DNA of 33,419 bases from Bryobacter sp. CoA8 C33 (GTDB taxonomy: Bacteria; Acidobacteriota; Terriglobia; Bryobacterales; Bryobacteraceae), in contig JAINDK010000033.1 of assembly GCA_019931185.1 (NCBI GenBank), positions 1 through 33,419 on the forward strand, in the 5' to 3' direction. The notes beneath the pieces were generated by a model that searched no databases, had not been told where the DNA came from, and saw nothing but the letters and a program-made list of their open reading frames with translations. Made by a program: the position numbers and the translations under genes. Within the stretch, counting starts at the first letter, position 1. Every line of letters starts with the position of its first letter. Of the stretch, positions 7,159-16,497 are shown in pieces.

Positions 7159-8673
7159 TTAATCCCCACTGGCGGCCTCCGGGAGCGGCGCGGCCACTCG
7201 GAACTCGACATTCATTTTCGATTGCTGCAGGATCTTCTGGTTGACGGCGCTTTGCGGGGGCAGAAGACTCCCGCTGGCAACGCCCATCCAAACCATCAGC
7301 AGCACAAGCGGCGCCACGGCCAGCATTTCACGGCCGGACAAATCCGCCGTATCGGCTTCGGGGCGGGCGCCGAGGAAGGTTCGCTGGTACATCCACAAGA
7401 GATAAACGGCGGAGAGAACCACGCCGATGGCGGCCGTGGCGGCGTAACCGATTCCGGCAAAGGCGGCTCCCTGAAGGATGAGGTACTCGCCAACGAAGTT
7501 ATTCAGGGAAGGAAGCCCGGAGCTGGCCAGTACGGCGACCAGAAAAACGGTGGCGAGCCAGGGCGTCTTCGTGGCCAGGCCGCCGAAATCGGCAATCTCC
7601 GCGGAACCCTTGCGCTGCTCGAGAAAACCGGTCAAGGCGAAGAGCGCACCGGTGGTGATGGCATGGCAAACCATCTGGTAGGCGCCGCCATCGAGCCCGT
7701 TGAGGTGGAAGGAGAAAATACCGAGCACGATGAAGCCGAGATGGCTCAGAGAACTGAATGCCAGCAAGCGCTTGATGTTCGGCTGAACAATGGCCACGAG
7801 GCCGCCGTAGAGAATCGCCACGAGCGCGAGTCCGTTGATCCAACCGGCGCATTCGCGGGCAGCGCTGGGGAACAGAGGCAGGCAGAAGCGGAGCAAACCG
7901 TAGGCTCCGAGCTTGCCCATCATGCCCGCCATGACGATGGCGAGGGGCGAGGGCGCCGTCGCGTAGGCGTCGGCCTGCCAGCCGTGGAAGGGGAAGAGCG
8001 GGGTCTTCACCGCGAAGGCGAGGAAGAAAGCGAGAAACAGGGGGAGCTGCTCGGCGGGGGAGAGGCGGAAACTGCCGGCCTGCGCCTGCGCCAGAATGTT
8101 TTGGTAGTCGAAGGTGCCGGACTTGAGAAAGAGGTAGGTGATCGCCGCCAGCATCAGCACCGAGCCGGCAAAGGTGTAGACGAAGAACTTGACCGTGGCT
8201 CCGGTGGAGGAGGCGCGTCCGCTGTCCTGGCCGAATTGGCCCATCAGGAAGAGGCAGGGCACGAGCGTCAGCTCAAAGAAGACAAAGAACAGAAAGAGAT
8301 CCTGCGCGGTGAACACGCCGAGGATGGCGGTCTCGAGCAGCAGGAGCCAGGCAAAAAACTGAGCCGGACGCTCGCCCGAGACAAGGATCGCGATCAGGCT
8401 GAGCAGTGCCGTCGCCACGACCAGCCATAAAGACAAGCCGTCGGCGCCGATCGAGAAATGAATCGGCGGATAGGGAATCCAGTTGAGGCTGAGAGCCTGC
8501 GTCAATGTAGCCGGACTAGCCATCACCTCCGGGGCGATACCGAGGCTTGCCGCGAGAGCCACCCCGGCAGCGGCGAGGGCCACGGCACGGGCAGTTTTCG
8601 GGTTGGCCCGCGGAGCCAACAGGCAAATGAGAAATCCAAGGAACGGCATTGCGAGAGCAATCGCTAAGAGCAT
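7159..8673 (-). CDS. nuoM: NADH-quinone oxidoreductase subunit M
   Basis: An antiporter-like proton-pumping subunit of complex I, 504 residues and about 14 membrane helices. The essential Glu is in FFVFFELTLVPCLFLMG, and a conserved Lys follows in GMMGKLGAYG. The usual 'HTWLPDAHTEAPTAGSV' block is divergent here (HGWQADAYATAPSPLAIV), although the His, Asp and APSP positions remain. A further Lys lies in QPNIKRLLAFSSLSHLGFI. The ATG at 8673 overlaps the nuoL TAA by one base (TAATG), a sign of coupled translation. nuoN follows after 4 bp. Confidence 0.96.
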   Translation of the reverse strand: MLLAIALAMPFLGFLICLLAPRANPKTARAVALAAAGVALAASLGIAPEVMASPATLTQALSLNWIPYPPIHFSIGADGLSLWLVVATALLSLIAILVSGERPAQFFAWLLLLETAILGVFTAQDLFLFFVFFELTLVPCLFLMGQFGQDSGRASSTGATVKFFVYTFAGSVLMLAAITYLFLKSGTFDYQNILAQAQAGSFRLSPAEQLPLFLAFFLAFAVKTPLFPFHGWQADAYATAPSPLAIVMAGMMGKLGAYGLLRFCLPLFPSAARECAGWINGLALVAILYGGLVAIVQPNIKRLLAFSSLSHLGFIVLGIFSFHLNGLDGGAYQMVCHAITTGALFALTGFLEQRKGSAEIADFGGLATKTPWLATVFLVAVLASSGLPSLNNFVGEYLILQGAAFAGIGYAATAAIGVVLSAVYLLWMYQRTFLGARPEADTADLSGREMLAVAPLVLLMVWMGVASGSLLPPQSAVNQKILQQSKMNVEFRVAAPLPEAASGD

Positions 8674-10538
8674 TACTGCGAACCTCCCTTGGCCACCATC
8701 AGACCCAGAAAGACGACTGCCCCGAGCAGCGCATAGACGGCATAGCTGCGGATGTTGCCGCCCTGCAGATGGCGGAAGAGACCGCCGAAGCCGCGGACCA
8801 TGGCCACGGTACCCTTCAGGCCGCCTTCCACCACGACTTGCTCGACGCCATGGAGCAGGACGGCGCGCGAGCCTTGCTCGAGCGGATGAACGATGGCGGC
8901 ATCATAGGCCTCGTCCACATAGAACTTGTTGGCGATGGCGCGGTATAAGCCGCCAAGGCGGGCCGCGGAGGCCTCGGCCGTGCCGGGCTTCAGAACATAG
9001 ACATAGTAAGCGGCAAGGATCCCGGCCAGACCAAAGCCGACCGAGATCAGCACAAGGGTCATGTCATGCGCTTCATGCGCCTCCGGGAACAGCGGCGCGA
9101 TCCAGTCCATGATGGGCAGATAACCGCCGGCGACACTCAATAGCGCGAGGATCACGAGCGGCATGTACATGATGGCGGGGGATTCATGCGGATGAGCATG
9201 GCCGCGATATTCACCGAAAAAGCACAGAAAGATGGCGCGGAATACGTAGAAGGCGGTCAGGCCCGCCGTCACGACGCCTACCCAGAACATCCAGGGGGCG
9301 TGAGCGTGCGCCGCCAGCAGAATCGCATCCTTTGAGTGGAAGCCGGCAAAGGGCCACACACCGGCAATGGCCAGCGCCGCGGCCATCAGCGTCCAGTAAG
9401 TAATGGGGATCTTCGAGCGCAGCCCGCCCATGCGGGCCAGATCCTGTTCTCCGTGCAGGGCATGGATGACTGATCCGGCGCCGAGGAAGAGCAGCGCCTT
9501 GAAAAAGGCGTGCGTCACCACATGAAAAATACCGGCCGAGAAGGCGCCAACGCCGAGGCCCACGAACATGTAGCCCAACTGCGAAACCGTCGAATAAGCA
9601 AAGACTTTTTTGATGTCGTTTTGCGCCGTTCCGATGAGGGCGGCAACGACCGCGGTCAAGAGGCCGATGACGGCCACTACCTCCATGGCCAAGGGGGCTT
9701 TGAGGAATACTTCACTCGACCGGGCGACGACATAGACGCCAGCCGTCACCATCGTCGCGGCGTGAATGAGAGCCGAGACTGGCGTCGGGCCGGCCATGGC
9801 ATCGGGCAGCCAAACGTAAAGCGGCACTTGCGCGCTCTTGCCGCAGGCCCCGACGACAAGCAGGAGGGCAATCGCTGTCAGGATGCCGCTTTGCGCCTCG
9901 ACCGGCATCGCCTTGGCGGCGGTAAAAACCTTCGTCATGTCGAGCGAGCCGAATTGCACCACCATCAGCAACATTGCCAGCGAGAAGCCGAAATCGCCCA
10001 CGCGGTTGACGACAAAAGCTTTTTTGGCGGCATCGCCCGCGTATTTCTCGAGAAAGTAAAAGCCAATCAACAGGTATGAGCACAAGCCCACGCCTTCCCA
10101 GCCGACGAAGAGCAAGAGGAAATTCTGCGCCAGCACGAGGATCAGCATGAAAAACAGAAAGAGATTGAGATAGCTGAAGAAACGCCAGAAGCCCTTATCA
10201 TGATCCATGTAGCCAACGGCGTAGACATGAATGAGGGTGCCAACGCCGGTAACCACGAGCAACATCACGCTCGACAAGCGGTCTACGGCGAGATCGAAGC
10301 CGACATTCAGGTCGCCGGAGGCGATCCAGGTAAAGTAGCGCTCGACATGAGCGGTATCAAGTTGGCCGAGTGCGCTGAGGGTCTTCACGACCCAGACGAA
10401 GGAGAGCGCCGAGGCGCCGATCGCCACGCCCGCAATCAAGCCCTTGGACCAGTTGCGCCCGAGAGTTCCATTCAAAAATGCCCCGATGAGGGGGAAAACA
10501 GGAATCAGCCAAAGCTGCAGGTCAGGTTGGTTTGGCAT
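8673..10538 (-). CDS. nuoL: NADH-quinone oxidoreductase subunit L
   Basis: The distal proton-pumping subunit of complex I, 621 residues. It shows the NuoL-specific opening (LWLIPVFPLIGAFLNG), the VGYMDHDKGFWRFFSYLNLF block, the key Glu in LLFVGWEGVGLCSYLLIGF, and VWLPDAMAGPTPVSALIHAA with its Lys-bearing neighbours. The DIKKVFAYSTVSQLGYM segment is also present. The C-terminal part has the features expected of the long lateral helix and the last membrane helix (YAVYALLGAVVFLGLMVA). Start and stop overlap nuoK and nuoM by single bases (TAATG at both ends). No part seems missing. Confidence 0.96.
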   Translation of the reverse strand: MPNQPDLQLWLIPVFPLIGAFLNGTLGRNWSKGLIAGVAIGASALSFVWVVKTLSALGQLDTAHVERYFTWIASGDLNVGFDLAVDRLSSVMLLVVTGVGTLIHVYAVGYMDHDKGFWRFFSYLNLFLFFMLILVLAQNFLLLFVGWEGVGLCSYLLIGFYFLEKYAGDAAKKAFVVNRVGDFGFSLAMLLMVVQFGSLDMTKVFTAAKAMPVEAQSGILTAIALLLVVGACGKSAQVPLYVWLPDAMAGPTPVSALIHAATMVTAGVYVVARSSEVFLKAPLAMEVVAVIGLLTAVVAALIGTAQNDIKKVFAYSTVSQLGYMFVGLGVGAFSAGIFHVVTHAFFKALLFLGAGSVIHALHGEQDLARMGGLRSKIPITYWTLMAAALAIAGVWPFAGFHSKDAILLAAHAHAPWMFWVGVVTAGLTAFYVFRAIFLCFFGEYRGHAHPHESPAIMYMPLVILALLSVAGGYLPIMDWIAPLFPEAHEAHDMTLVLISVGFGLAGILAAYYVYVLKPGTAEASAARLGGLYRAIANKFYVDEAYDAAIVHPLEQGSRAVLLHGVEQVVVEGGLKGTVAMVRGFGGLFRHLQGGNIRSYAVYALLGAVVFLGLMVAKGGSQ

Positions 10539-10855
10539 TAGTTTTTCAGCGAGCTGACCTCGTCAATCGTTAAGGTCTGCCGGTTCTTGAACACGGTCAG
10601 GATGATGGCGAGGCCCACGGCGGCTTCAGCGGCGGCCACCACCATGACGAAGAAGGTGTAAATCTGTCCGTCCACCTGCCGCAGTTGATGGGAGAAGGCC
10701 ACGAAGCTCAGGTTGACGGCGTTCAGCATCAGCTCGATCGACATGAACACCGTAATGACGTTGCGCCGGAAGACAAATCCGGCAATCCCCAGGGCGAAGA
10801 GAATCGCGCTCAGAATGAGGTACCACGACAGCGGAACCGCGGTCAGTTGAGGCAT
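10538..10855 (-). CDS. nuoK: NADH-quinone oxidoreductase subunit K
   Basis: A small membrane subunit of complex I, 105 residues with three helices. It carries the two buried Glu residues expected in the proton path: [16 protein letters not shown] in helix 2 and [16 protein letters not shown] in helix 3. Length and layout are normal. Its ATG overlaps the nuoJ TAA by one base and its own TAA overlaps the nuoL ATG, so translation of J-K-L is likely coupled. Confidence 0.97.
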   Translation of the reverse strand: MPQLTAVPLSWYLILSAILFALGIAGFVFRRNVITVFMSIELMLNAVNLSFVAFSHQLRQVDGQIYTFFVMVVAAAEAAVGLAIILTVFKNRQTLTIDEVSSLKN

Positions 10856-11355
10856 TAATCAATCTCCTTGCGGGCCAGTACAATCGCGCCCAGAATCGCA
10901 ATCAGAACCAGCACGCTGGTCACTTCGAACGGCAACAGGTAGTTGTTGAAGAGGCTGCGTCCGATCTGTTTGCCGCCGGTGGTGAAGGCACCGAAGGTGA
11001 CCGTGCCAAGGGAAGGCGACATTTTGTCGAAAAGATACGCCAGCAAAGCCACGAAGACGGCGAGCAGCGGGACACCGAGCAGGCGCGACGGCCAATTGGT
11101 CTTGCGGCTCGGGGCCTCTTCGGCGGCATTGAGCAGCATGATCACAAAGACAAACAGCACCATGATCGCCCCGGCATAGACAATCAACTGCACGGCGGCG
11201 ATAAACTCCGCCCCGAGCAGCAGGTACAGGACGGCAAGCGAACCCATGACGCCAATCAGGCTGAGCGCGCTTGCGATCGGGTGCTTTTGCACCACCAGCG
11301 AGATGCCGCAGCCGACGGCGATGGAGGCAAACAGTAGGAAGAAAATCAGGTCCAT
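10855..11355 (-). CDS. nuoJ: NADH-quinone oxidoreductase subunit J
   Basis: A membrane subunit of complex I, 166 residues with five helices (family ND6-like). It contains the conserved segment [20 protein letters not shown], including the pi-bulge region of helix 3 that takes part in coupling, and then [11 protein letters not shown]. The frame is open further upstream to 11637, but that part overlaps nuoH and is not like the family. The ATG at 11355, 5 bp after the nuoH stop and preceded by AAAGG, fits. nuoI, normally placed between nuoH and nuoJ, is not present here. Confidence 0.95.
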   Translation of the reverse strand: MDLIFFLLFASIAVGCGISLVVQKHPIASALSLIGVMGSLAVLYLLLGAEFIAAVQLIVYAGAIMVLFVFVIMLLNAAEEAPSRKTNWPSRLLGVPLLAVFVALLAYLFDKMSPSLGTVTFGAFTTGGKQIGRSLFNNYLLPFEVTSVLVLIAILGAIVLARKEID

Positions 11356-11360
11356 GGCCT

Positions 11361-12569
11361 TTAGCCCTTCGGTCCTTGCAGGGCCACTGCCAATGCGGTA
11401 ATCAGCAAATTGACGATCGCCACGGGAAATAAGAACTTCCAGGTGAAGTTCATCAGTTGGTCGTAGCGGAAGCGCGGGAGCGTGCCGCGGATCCAGATAA
11501 ACAAGAACAACAGCACGCCGGCCTTGGCTACGAACCAGAAGACCGGCACGAGCACGGGTTTGAGCGCGGGCAGGAGAAACAACAGCGACAAAGCGCCGAA
11601 GACCAGACCGGCGACGGGCATCGAGTAACGGTCCCACTTGCGTCCGCGCACCGGCTGCACGATGCCGTGAAAGAGCAGCATCGCCGAGCCGGCGGCCAGC
11701 AGGGCAAACGGCGCATAATCGCTGCCGTATTCAGCGGGCCACAGCGGATGCCAGCCACCGAGGAAGAGCACGGTGGCCATGCAGGTGACGGTGACCATGT
11801 TGGCGTACTCGGCCATGAAGAAAGCAGCGAAATTGAGCGAGCTGTATTCGGTGTGGAAGCCCGCCACGAGTTCGTTTTCCGCCTCCGGCAAGTCGAAGGG
11901 AACACGGTTGGTTTCCGCGAAGGCTGAAATCAGGAAAATCAGGAAGCTGAAGACCTGCGGGAAGGGCATTTGCAGAATCGACCACTTCGGGATCACGCCG
12001 AGATAGTAGCCGGCCTGCTCGTTGACGATCGTCCGCAGGGACAGGTCGTTGAGCAGAAGCAGAGGCGAGACCAAGGCGATCGCCATCGGCAATTCATAGC
12101 TGATCATCTGCGCCGAGCTGCGCAAGCCGCCCATCAGGGAGTATTTGTTGTTCGAGGCCCAACCGCCGAGGGCAATGCCGTAGACGCCCACGCTCGAGAT
12201 CGCCAGCACGAACAAGACGCCGATGTTGAGATCGGCGAGCCCGAGATCGGTTTTGACTCCGAGGATTTCGACGCTCGGGCCGAAGGGAATCACGCAGATC
12301 GAAATCAGGGCGAAGAGCACGGCGAGGAACGGAGCCAGGACATAGAAAAAAACATTGACGTGGGAAGGGACAAAACCTTCCTTCGTGGTGAGCTTGAGCA
12401 CGTCGGCGAGGGGCTGCAGAAGCCCGTGCGGGCCCACGCGGTAGGGTCCCAGACGGGACTGTATGTGGGCCAGCACCTTGCGCTCGATCCATTGCAGGTA
12501 AGCGAGGGTGGTCATGAAAGCGCCCGCCACGATACCCGTCTTGATGAGGCTGATCAGAAAGAAGTTCAT
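11361..12569 (-). CDS. nuoH: NADH-quinone oxidoreductase subunit H
   Basis: The subunit linking the membrane arm to the quinone-binding site of complex I, 402 residues. It has the strongly conserved WIERKVLAHIQSRLGPYRVG near the N-terminus, LLQPLADVLKLTTKEGFVP after it, and the cytoplasmic loop around ETNRVPFDLPEAENELVAGF. That loop is followed by HTEYSSLNFAAFFMAEYANM. The C-terminus (IRGTLPRFRYDQLMNFTWKFLFP) is also typical. The ATG overlaps the nuoG stop by 4 bp (ATGA). The reading frame is intact and of usual length or slightly long. Confidence 0.97.
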   Translation of the reverse strand: MNFFLISLIKTGIVAGAFMTTLAYLQWIERKVLAHIQSRLGPYRVGPHGLLQPLADVLKLTTKEGFVPSHVNVFFYVLAPFLAVLFALISICVIPFGPSVEILGVKTDLGLADLNIGVLFVLAISSVGVYGIALGGWASNNKYSLMGGLRSSAQMISYELPMAIALVSPLLLLNDLSLRTIVNEQAGYYLGVIPKWSILQMPFPQVFSFLIFLISAFAETNRVPFDLPEAENELVAGFHTEYSSLNFAAFFMAEYANMVTVTCMATVLFLGGWHPLWPAEYGSDYAPFALLAAGSAMLLFHGIVQPVRGRKWDRYSMPVAGLVFGALSLLFLLPALKPVLVPVFWFVAKAGVLLFLFIWIRGTLPRFRYDQLMNFTWKFLFPVAIVNLLITALAVALQGPKG

Positions 12570-14674
12570 CGTTTATAGAGTGCGCCCGGATACTCAGGAA
12601 CGCTGGTCAGAAGTTTCGAGTACCGGCCCAACTCGCCGGAGGTAAACAAAGTGTCGCCGGCCGAGCGGATCTCGTCGACGCGCACATCCACTTTCACGCC
12701 GCCATTGACCGGCTGGGTCATCGCCGCCATGCCGGTGATCAGCAGCGGCAACGGCACCTGGTAGCCATGCACGTTCTTGTGAATTTCCTTGAAGACGGCG
12801 TCGTGGGTCCAGACACCGGCAACGGTCGCCAGACCCATTTCTTTTGCGATCAGACCGATGATTTCGAGGTCGGTCTTCGTACCCATGGTCCGGATGGCGG
12901 CCTTGAGCCGCTGCACCTGCCCGGTGACATTGGTCACCGTGCCGTTTTTCTCATAAGCGCTCGCCGAGGGGAAGACTACATCGGCCCGTTGCGCGGTCTC
13001 GTCAAGGAACATCGTCTGCGCGACGACAAAGGCCTGCTTGGCGGCCAGTTCGCGGCCACGCAGCGGGTTGGCGCCGACGGCCCAGAACACGGCAAGGTCG
13101 GCGGCGTTCAGGATTTGATCGAGACTCAGACCGGGGGCCGGGTCTGGCTGGTAGCCGGGCAGCAGATTCGGGGTCGCGCCCAAATCGACGGCGCCGCGCG
13201 AGTTTGAGTAATCGACGAGGCAAACGTATTTCACCGGGATGCCCAGCCCGTCGGCCCAGGCCACCAACTGCCTGACCCGGTCACCTTTGATGGCATCGCC
13301 AAACAGGATCACCAGTTCTTTTTCGGCCTTCAGGCTTTCCGTCAGCTTATCGAGGGCAGCGAATTCCTCGCCTGCCGGCGCCTCAAGGCTCGAGGCCGAA
13401 TAATTTGCCTCGCGCACGGGCCCAGGGGTCACCGTATAGATCTTCGCCTGATGGTGCCGGGCATCGGCCCGCAACTGGAAGGCGAGCAGCGGATGCTGCT
13501 GACTCAAATCGGAGCCGATCACCAGGGCGGCCTTGGTGTTGTAAAGATCCTCGACGGTGGCCAGAACATCCTGGCGCCCGCCCAGGGCATCGATCAGCGT
13601 CACAACATCGCCCGTGCGCTGGTGATCGATGTTCGAACTCTTCAGCCCGGCGCGGGTGAACTTCGCCAGGTAATAGATCTCTTCGTTCGTCAGGTGCGTG
13701 CCGGCGGCAACACCAAAGCGGCCGCCGGCCGCGAGCACGCTCTTGAATTTTTCGGCCACGAAGCCGAGCGCCTTCGACCAGCTGACTGCCTCGAGCCGGC
13801 CATTGAGGCGGATCATCGGCGAGGTCAGCCTTTGCTCATTCGCCGTGAAGTCAAAGCCGTAGCGGCCCTTGACGCAGAGGAATTCGCCATTGATGCCCGA
13901 GCGGTCGCGGTTATTGCCGCGGACGATCTCGTCGTTGCGCACGCCCAGGGTGGTCTTGCAGCCGTTCGAACAGTGCGTGCAAACGGTGCCCACATGCTGC
14001 ATCTCCCAGGGCCGCGTCTTGTAGCGGTAGGTATTGGAGGTGAGGGCGCCCACCGGGCAGATATCGATGCAGGCGCCGCATTCGTCGCAATCGAGGTGAT
14101 CGACCTTGTTCGGGACGATCTCGCTGACCACGCCGCGGTTGGTAACGCCGAGCGCGCCGACACCCATGCCCTCATTGCAGGCCCGCACGCAGCGGTAGCA
14201 AAGAATGCAGCGCGCCGGGTCGTAGAACACGACTGGAGACCACTGCCGTTCCGGAGCATGGTTCTTGATCTCGGTGAAACGCGATTCCCCGGCGCCGTAG
14301 CGGAACACCATATCCTGCAGTTCGCACTCCCCACCCTTGTCGCAGACCGGACAATCGAGCGGATGGTTGGTCAGCAGAAACTCGAGCGTGCCCTTGCGCG
14401 CCTTGGCGATCTGCTCGGTCTCGCTGCGCACGATCATGCCTTCCGACACCGGCAGCGTGCAGGCCGTCTGCAGCTTCGGCATTTTCTCGACTTCGACCAG
14501 ACACATGCGGCAGGCAGCCTGCAACGAGTAGCCTTCGTAATAACAAAAAGCGGGAATCTCAATGCCCGCGCGCTTGCAGGCGTCAATCAGCAGCGTGCCC
14601 GGGGGCGCCGTCAGGGGGCGGCCGTCCACGGTGAAGTTTACAAGCGCGGGGGGTGCGGTGACAGGAGTCGACAT
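12566..14674 (-). CDS. nuoG: NADH-quinone oxidoreductase subunit G
   Basis: The large iron-sulfur subunit of the peripheral arm of complex I, 702 residues. It has an N-terminal 2Fe-2S domain (C44, C55, C58, C72) and the His-Cys site (H104, C108, C111, C117). Two 4Fe-4S motifs follow, at C156/C159/C162/C166 and C196/C199/C202/C206. A further C-x2-C-x3-C...C site (C232, C235, C239, C267) matches the off-path cluster N7 kept in only some bacteria. The rest is a molybdopterin-oxidoreductase-like domain with no sign of cofactor use. The total is shorter than many NuoG proteins because the C-terminal domain is reduced. It lies between nuoF and nuoH. Confidence 0.96.
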   Translation of the reverse strand: MSTPVTAPPALVNFTVDGRPLTAPPGTLLIDACKRAGIEIPAFCYYEGYSLQAACRMCLVEVEKMPKLQTACTLPVSEGMIVRSETEQIAKARKGTLEFLLTNHPLDCPVCDKGGECELQDMVFRYGAGESRFTEIKNHAPERQWSPVVFYDPARCILCYRCVRACNEGMGVGALGVTNRGVVSEIVPNKVDHLDCDECGACIDICPVGALTSNTYRYKTRPWEMQHVGTVCTHCSNGCKTTLGVRNDEIVRGNNRDRSGINGEFLCVKGRYGFDFTANEQRLTSPMIRLNGRLEAVSWSKALGFVAEKFKSVLAAGGRFGVAAGTHLTNEEIYYLAKFTRAGLKSSNIDHQRTGDVVTLIDALGGRQDVLATVEDLYNTKAALVIGSDLSQQHPLLAFQLRADARHHQAKIYTVTPGPVREANYSASSLEAPAGEEFAALDKLTESLKAEKELVILFGDAIKGDRVRQLVAWADGLGIPVKYVCLVDYSNSRGAVDLGATPNLLPGYQPDPAPGLSLDQILNAADLAVFWAVGANPLRGRELAAKQAFVVAQTMFLDETAQRADVVFPSASAYEKNGTVTNVTGQVQRLKAAIRTMGTKTDLEIIGLIAKEMGLATVAGVWTHDAVFKEIHKNVHGYQVPLPLLITGMAAMTQPVNGGVKVDVRVDEIRSAGDTLFTSGELGRYSKLLTSVPEYPGALYKR

Positions 14675-14680
14675 AATTTC

Positions 14681-15991
14681 TTATCCGATTGCAATCAACT
14701 GGTCCGGCGAGGTGACCGGAACGACCGTCTCGCGCAGACGGGCTTCAAACTCGTCGCGGAACTTTTCGACGAAGGCGATGGTGGGCATGGCCGCCGCGTC
14801 GCCCAGCGGACAGAAGGTCCGGCCCAGCATATTCTTGGCCAGTTCATGGATCAGATCGATGTCGGCGCGCCGGCCGGTGCCTTCGTCCATTCGGGTCAGA
14901 ATCTTTCTCAGCCAAGTTGTGCCCTCGCGGCAGGGAATGCACCAGCCGCAGCTTTCATGGGCGTAGAAGCGCATCGTGCGCAGGGCCACTTTAACGATGT
15001 CAGTATCCTCGTCCATGACCATCATGCCACCCGATCCGGCCATCGTCTTCATGCGCGCATAGTTGTCGTAGTCCATTGGGAAGTCACATTCCTCGGCCGT
15101 CAGTACCGGGGAGCTCGACCCGCCCGGGATCACCGCCTTCAACTTCTTGCCGGCGCGAATGCCGCCGCAGACCTCATAAATCATTTTCTGCATCGGGAAG
15201 CCGAGCGGCACCTCATAGACGCCGGGCCGGTTGACATGGCCGGAGACGCACAACAGGCGCGTGCCGCCATTCTTCGGTGTTCCCAGATCGGCATAAGCCT
15301 GCCCGCCCATGCGCAGCACGGCGGGCACGGAGCAGAACGTTTCGACGTTGTTCAGAACGGTGGGCGAGGCGTACAAACCGCTGACGGCCGGAAAGGGCGG
15401 GCGAATGCGCGGCACGCCGCGTTTTCCTTCGAGGCTTTCGAGCAGGGCTGATTCTTCACCGCACTCATAGGCGCCGGCGCCGGAGTGCGTGTACAAATCA
15501 AAATCGAGGCCCGTGCCCTTGATGTTCTTTCCCAGCCAGCCGTGAGCATACGCTTCGGCCAGCGCCTTGTCCATGATGTCGATCAGGTAGCGGTACTCGC
15601 CGCGGATGTAGATGTAGCCGAGCTTGCAGCCAATCGTCCGGGCCGCGATCAGGCAGCCTTCGATCAACTGGTGCGGATCGTTCTCGATCAGCAGCCGGTC
15701 CTTGCAAGTGCCCGGTTCGCTTTCATCGGCGTTGACGACCACATACTTCGGCTTCGGGTTGTCGCGCGGGATAAAGCTCCACTTCATCCCGGTCGGGAAG
15801 CCCGCGCCGCCGCGGCCGCGCAGAGAGGAAAGCTTGAGCTCGTCGATGATCTGCTCGGGAGTCATCTCCACGGCTTTCAGGAATGCCTGATAGCCCTCGT
15901 GCGCCAGGTAGGTGTCAATCGAGGCTGAATTCGGCAAGCCGAAGCGCTTGCTGATGACCTTGACTTCCGCCGGATGGGGTTCGTTGAACAT
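14681..15991 (-). CDS. nuoF: NADH-quinone oxidoreductase subunit F (NADH-binding)
   Basis: The NADH-oxidising flavoprotein of complex I, 436 residues. The FMN/NADH site is seen in RGRGGAGFPTGMKW (about residues 58-71), NADESEPGTCKDR (about 87-99) and GAGAYECGEESALLES (about 171-186). The 4Fe-4S cluster N3 ligands are C348, C351 and C354 in SCGWCIPCREG, and C394 in TFCPLGD. It is next to nuoE and nuoG, its partners in the NADH-dehydrogenase module. All key residues are present. Confidence 0.97.
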   Translation of the reverse strand: MFNEPHPAEVKVISKRFGLPNSASIDTYLAHEGYQAFLKAVEMTPEQIIDELKLSSLRGRGGAGFPTGMKWSFIPRDNPKPKYVVVNADESEPGTCKDRLLIENDPHQLIEGCLIAARTIGCKLGYIYIRGEYRYLIDIMDKALAEAYAHGWLGKNIKGTGLDFDLYTHSGAGAYECGEESALLESLEGKRGVPRIRPPFPAVSGLYASPTVLNNVETFCSVPAVLRMGGQAYADLGTPKNGGTRLLCVSGHVNRPGVYEVPLGFPMQKMIYEVCGGIRAGKKLKAVIPGGSSSPVLTAEECDFPMDYDNYARMKTMAGSGGMMVMDEDTDIVKVALRTMRFYAHESCGWCIPCREGTTWLRKILTRMDEGTGRRADIDLIHELAKNMLGRTFCPLGDAAAMPTIAFVEKFRDEFEARLRETVVPVTSPDQLIAIG

Positions 15992-16008
15992 GGCGATACT
16001 CCTTATGC

Positions 16009-16494
16009 CTATTGAACCTTTTTCTGGATCGAGTCGAGCAATTGATCCAGTTTCTCAATCGTTACGTGATGGTGATACTCGTAGCCATCCACCACGCAGG
16101 GGGCCCAGGAGCAAGCCCCGGCGCATTCCACCTCTTCGAGCGAGATCAGCCCGTCGGCCGTCACCTGCTTATGGCCGATCCCCAGCCGTTTCACGGCGTG
16201 CTGCCACAGTTCTTCCCCGCCCGTCAGCAGACAGGCGATATTGGTGCAGATCTGCACATGGTGCTTGCCCATGCGCTCCTTGTTGAGCATCGAGTAATAG
16301 CCGACGACTTCCTCGACCTGCAGCGGGGTCACCTCGCAGCGGCGGGCCACCTCGGCGATCATCTCGGGGGTCACCTGTCCTACTTCATCCTGCGCGTACA
16401 TGAGCATCGGAATCACGGCCGAGCGCTTGCGGCCTTCCGGATAACGGCTCCAGATATCCTGCAGCTTCTTCTCTGTGGCTTGTGAAAAAGTCAT
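16009..16494 (-). CDS. nuoE: NADH-quinone oxidoreductase subunit E
   Basis: The thioredoxin-fold 2Fe-2S subunit of complex I, 161 residues. The N1a cluster ligands are C83 and C88 (CTNIAC) and C124 and C128 (CAGAC). The helical N-terminal part (YPEGRKRSAVIPMLMYAQDE) and VEEVVGYYSML are typical. The gene is 3 bp from nuoD and 17 bp from nuoF. Confidence 0.96.
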   Translation of the reverse strand: MTFSQATEKKLQDIWSRYPEGRKRSAVIPMLMYAQDEVGQVTPEMIAEVARRCEVTPLQVEEVVGYYSMLNKERMGKHHVQICTNIACLLTGGEELWQHAVKRLGIGHKQVTADGLISLEEVECAGACSWAPCVVDGYEYHHHVTIEKLDQLLDSIQKKVQ

Positions 16495-16497
16495 GGC

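Noticed and set aside
8173-8232. The divergent lipid-facing motif of NuoM and its neighbours, considered as an Mrp antiporter instead of complex I
   Set aside because: Gene order and the presence of nuoA, C-H and K around it identify complex I beyond doubt.
6081-8430. Long plus-strand frames opposite nuoN and nuoM
   Set aside because: The Glu/Gly/His-rich products are typical antisense shadows of hydrophobic membrane proteins.
13451-15451. A 666-codon open frame on the plus strand
   Set aside because: It is antisense to nuoG and nuoF, which have full motif sets. Its translation is low in complexity and matches no family I know; high GC at third positions keeps it open.
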